This document shows, in pieces, positions 4,686 to 5,258 of a stretch of 5,258 bases of DNA; position 1 is the stretch's first letter, and each line of letters starts with the position of its first letter. The notes below the pieces were generated by a model. That model saw nothing but the letters and a program-made list of their open reading frames with translations. It made no database searches and had not been told where the DNA came from. The translations under genes were made by a program, and so were the position numbers. Source of the DNA: JACDDK01 sp035689095. Lineage in GTDB: Bacteria; Actinomycetota; Rubrobacteria; Rubrobacterales; Rubrobacteraceae. Location of the stretch: contig DASSMB010000005.1 of assembly GCA_035689095.1 (NCBI GenBank), positions 1 through 5,258 on the forward strand, read 5' to 3'.

Positions 4686-5258
4686 CTACGTAAACAGGTC
4701 TATGAGCTGCAGGTTCTCGAACTCGGCGGTCAGGGCGGGGGAGAGGTGGGTCTGGCTGCGCTGCTCGCCCATCTTCTCCGCGACCTCCAGGAACGCGGCC
4801 ACGGGACCGGACGCGGGCGCGTCCCGGCGCTTGAGGGCCGCGATGGAGCGGTTCAGCGAGGGGTTCTCCTCGACGTTCACCAGCACCAGGTTCCCGGCGG
4901 AGACGCTGCGCACTATCGCCGTGCGCGGCAGGAACGCCACCCCCAGACGATGCTCGACCATCCTCTTGGCCGCCTCGATGTTGTCCACCTCCATCGTGCG
5001 GAACTCCCGGATGGCCGCGTTGCGGAACAGCGCGTGCGTCTGCTCCGTGTAGCTGGAGTCCTTGTCGAAGAGGATGAGCGTCTCCTCCGACACGTCCGCG
5101 AGGCTCGCCGACCCCCGCGCCGTGAACCTGTGGTCCGGGTCCACCACCAGGACCAGCTCGTCCTCGTAGAGCTGCAAACTCTCCACCTCCGGGTGGCTCA
5201 TTGCCCGCGTCAGCCCGAGCTGCACCTCCTCCCGGAGCACCATCTCCAGGATCTCCTC
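4686..5258 (-). CDS. LysR-family transcriptional regulator, C-terminal part (cut by window edge)
   Basis: The reading frame is open through the window edge, so 190 residues of the C-terminus are seen and the DNA-binding helix-turn-helix lies outside; the internal Met at 5243 is not a start. The visible part fits the LysR substrate-binding domain: ILEMVLREEVQLGL (the 'vl-gevDlgl' strand-helix of subdomain 1), then YEDELVLVVDPDHRF with the family's 'l-vv-pdH', SLADVSEETLILFD (the 'sl-dL---pli' region), a hinge-to-subdomain 2 stretch with MEVDNIEAAKRMVEHRLGVAFLP (the 'e---ea-k--V--GlGia-lP' motif), and NRSIAALKRRDAPASGPVAAFLEV near the end. LysR regulators bind a small co-inducer in this domain and usually control a divergent neighbouring gene, here outside the window. 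The ligand is unknown. The extra 35-residue tail after AFLEVAEKM is unremarkable. The stop is 5 bases from that of the convergent membrane-protein gene. Confidence 0.88.
   Translation of the reverse strand, partial: EEILEMVLREEVQLGLTRAMSHPEVESLQLYEDELVLVVDPDHRFTARGSASLADVSEETLILFDKDSSYTEQTHALFRNAAIREFRTMEVDNIEAAKRMVEHRLGVAFLPRTAIVRSVSAGNLVLVNVEENPSLNRSIAALKRRDAPASGPVAAFLEVAEKMGEQRSQTHLSPALTAEFENLQLIDLFT

Overview
The window looks like chromosomal DNA from a high-GC Gram-positive bacterium. G+C is high (39-44 G+C per 60 bases in sampled lines of the main genes), GTG starts are common, and several genes lack a Shine-Dalgarno (SD) sequence but have a TANNNT -10 box just upstream. The mix of families (fructosamine kinase with a low-molecular-weight phosphatase, DUF4126, an atypical isocitrate dehydrogenase-like enzyme) fits a deep-branching actinobacterium such as Rubrobacter, but that assignment is inferred from general resemblance, not from a search.

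Layout. 1-99 (-) is the N-terminus of a SnoaL/NTF2-like protein with a clear RBS. 112-369 is mostly non-coding and may hold a 29-codon single-span membrane peptide (216-305, +). 370-1161 (-) is an unrecognised 263-residue protein in DNA of clearly lower G+C. A 109-base divergent promoter region follows. It serves that gene and a two-gene (+) operon: low-molecular-weight protein tyrosine phosphatase (1271-1750) and fructosamine kinase-like protein (1743-2603), which overlap by 8 bases. Facing it on the (-) strand is a second operon: an isocitrate/isopropylmalate dehydrogenase-family enzyme (3119-4195) followed 25 bases later by a DUF4126 membrane protein (2623-3093). Next on (+) is a small two-span membrane protein with a Gly/Asp/His-rich tail (4357-4680). 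It is preceded by a seven-codon ORF with an excellent RBS whose stop overlaps its start. The window ends inside a LysR-type regulator (4686-5258, -), seen from part of its ligand-binding domain to its C-terminus.

Functional reading. The best-supported theme is protein deglycation. Bacterial fructosamine-3-kinase homologues phosphorylate ketoamines (ribulosamines, erythrulosamines) on proteins, and a subset of LMW-PTPs acts as a ribulosamine/erythrulosamine-phosphate phosphatase. Their overlap here supports one repair or salvage unit. The dehydrogenase operon appears to be separate central metabolism. No insertion sequence, CRISPR array, tRNA or rRNA was seen. The most unusual points are the seven-codon leader ORF, the possible leaderless divergent promoter pair, and the low-GC orphan gene.
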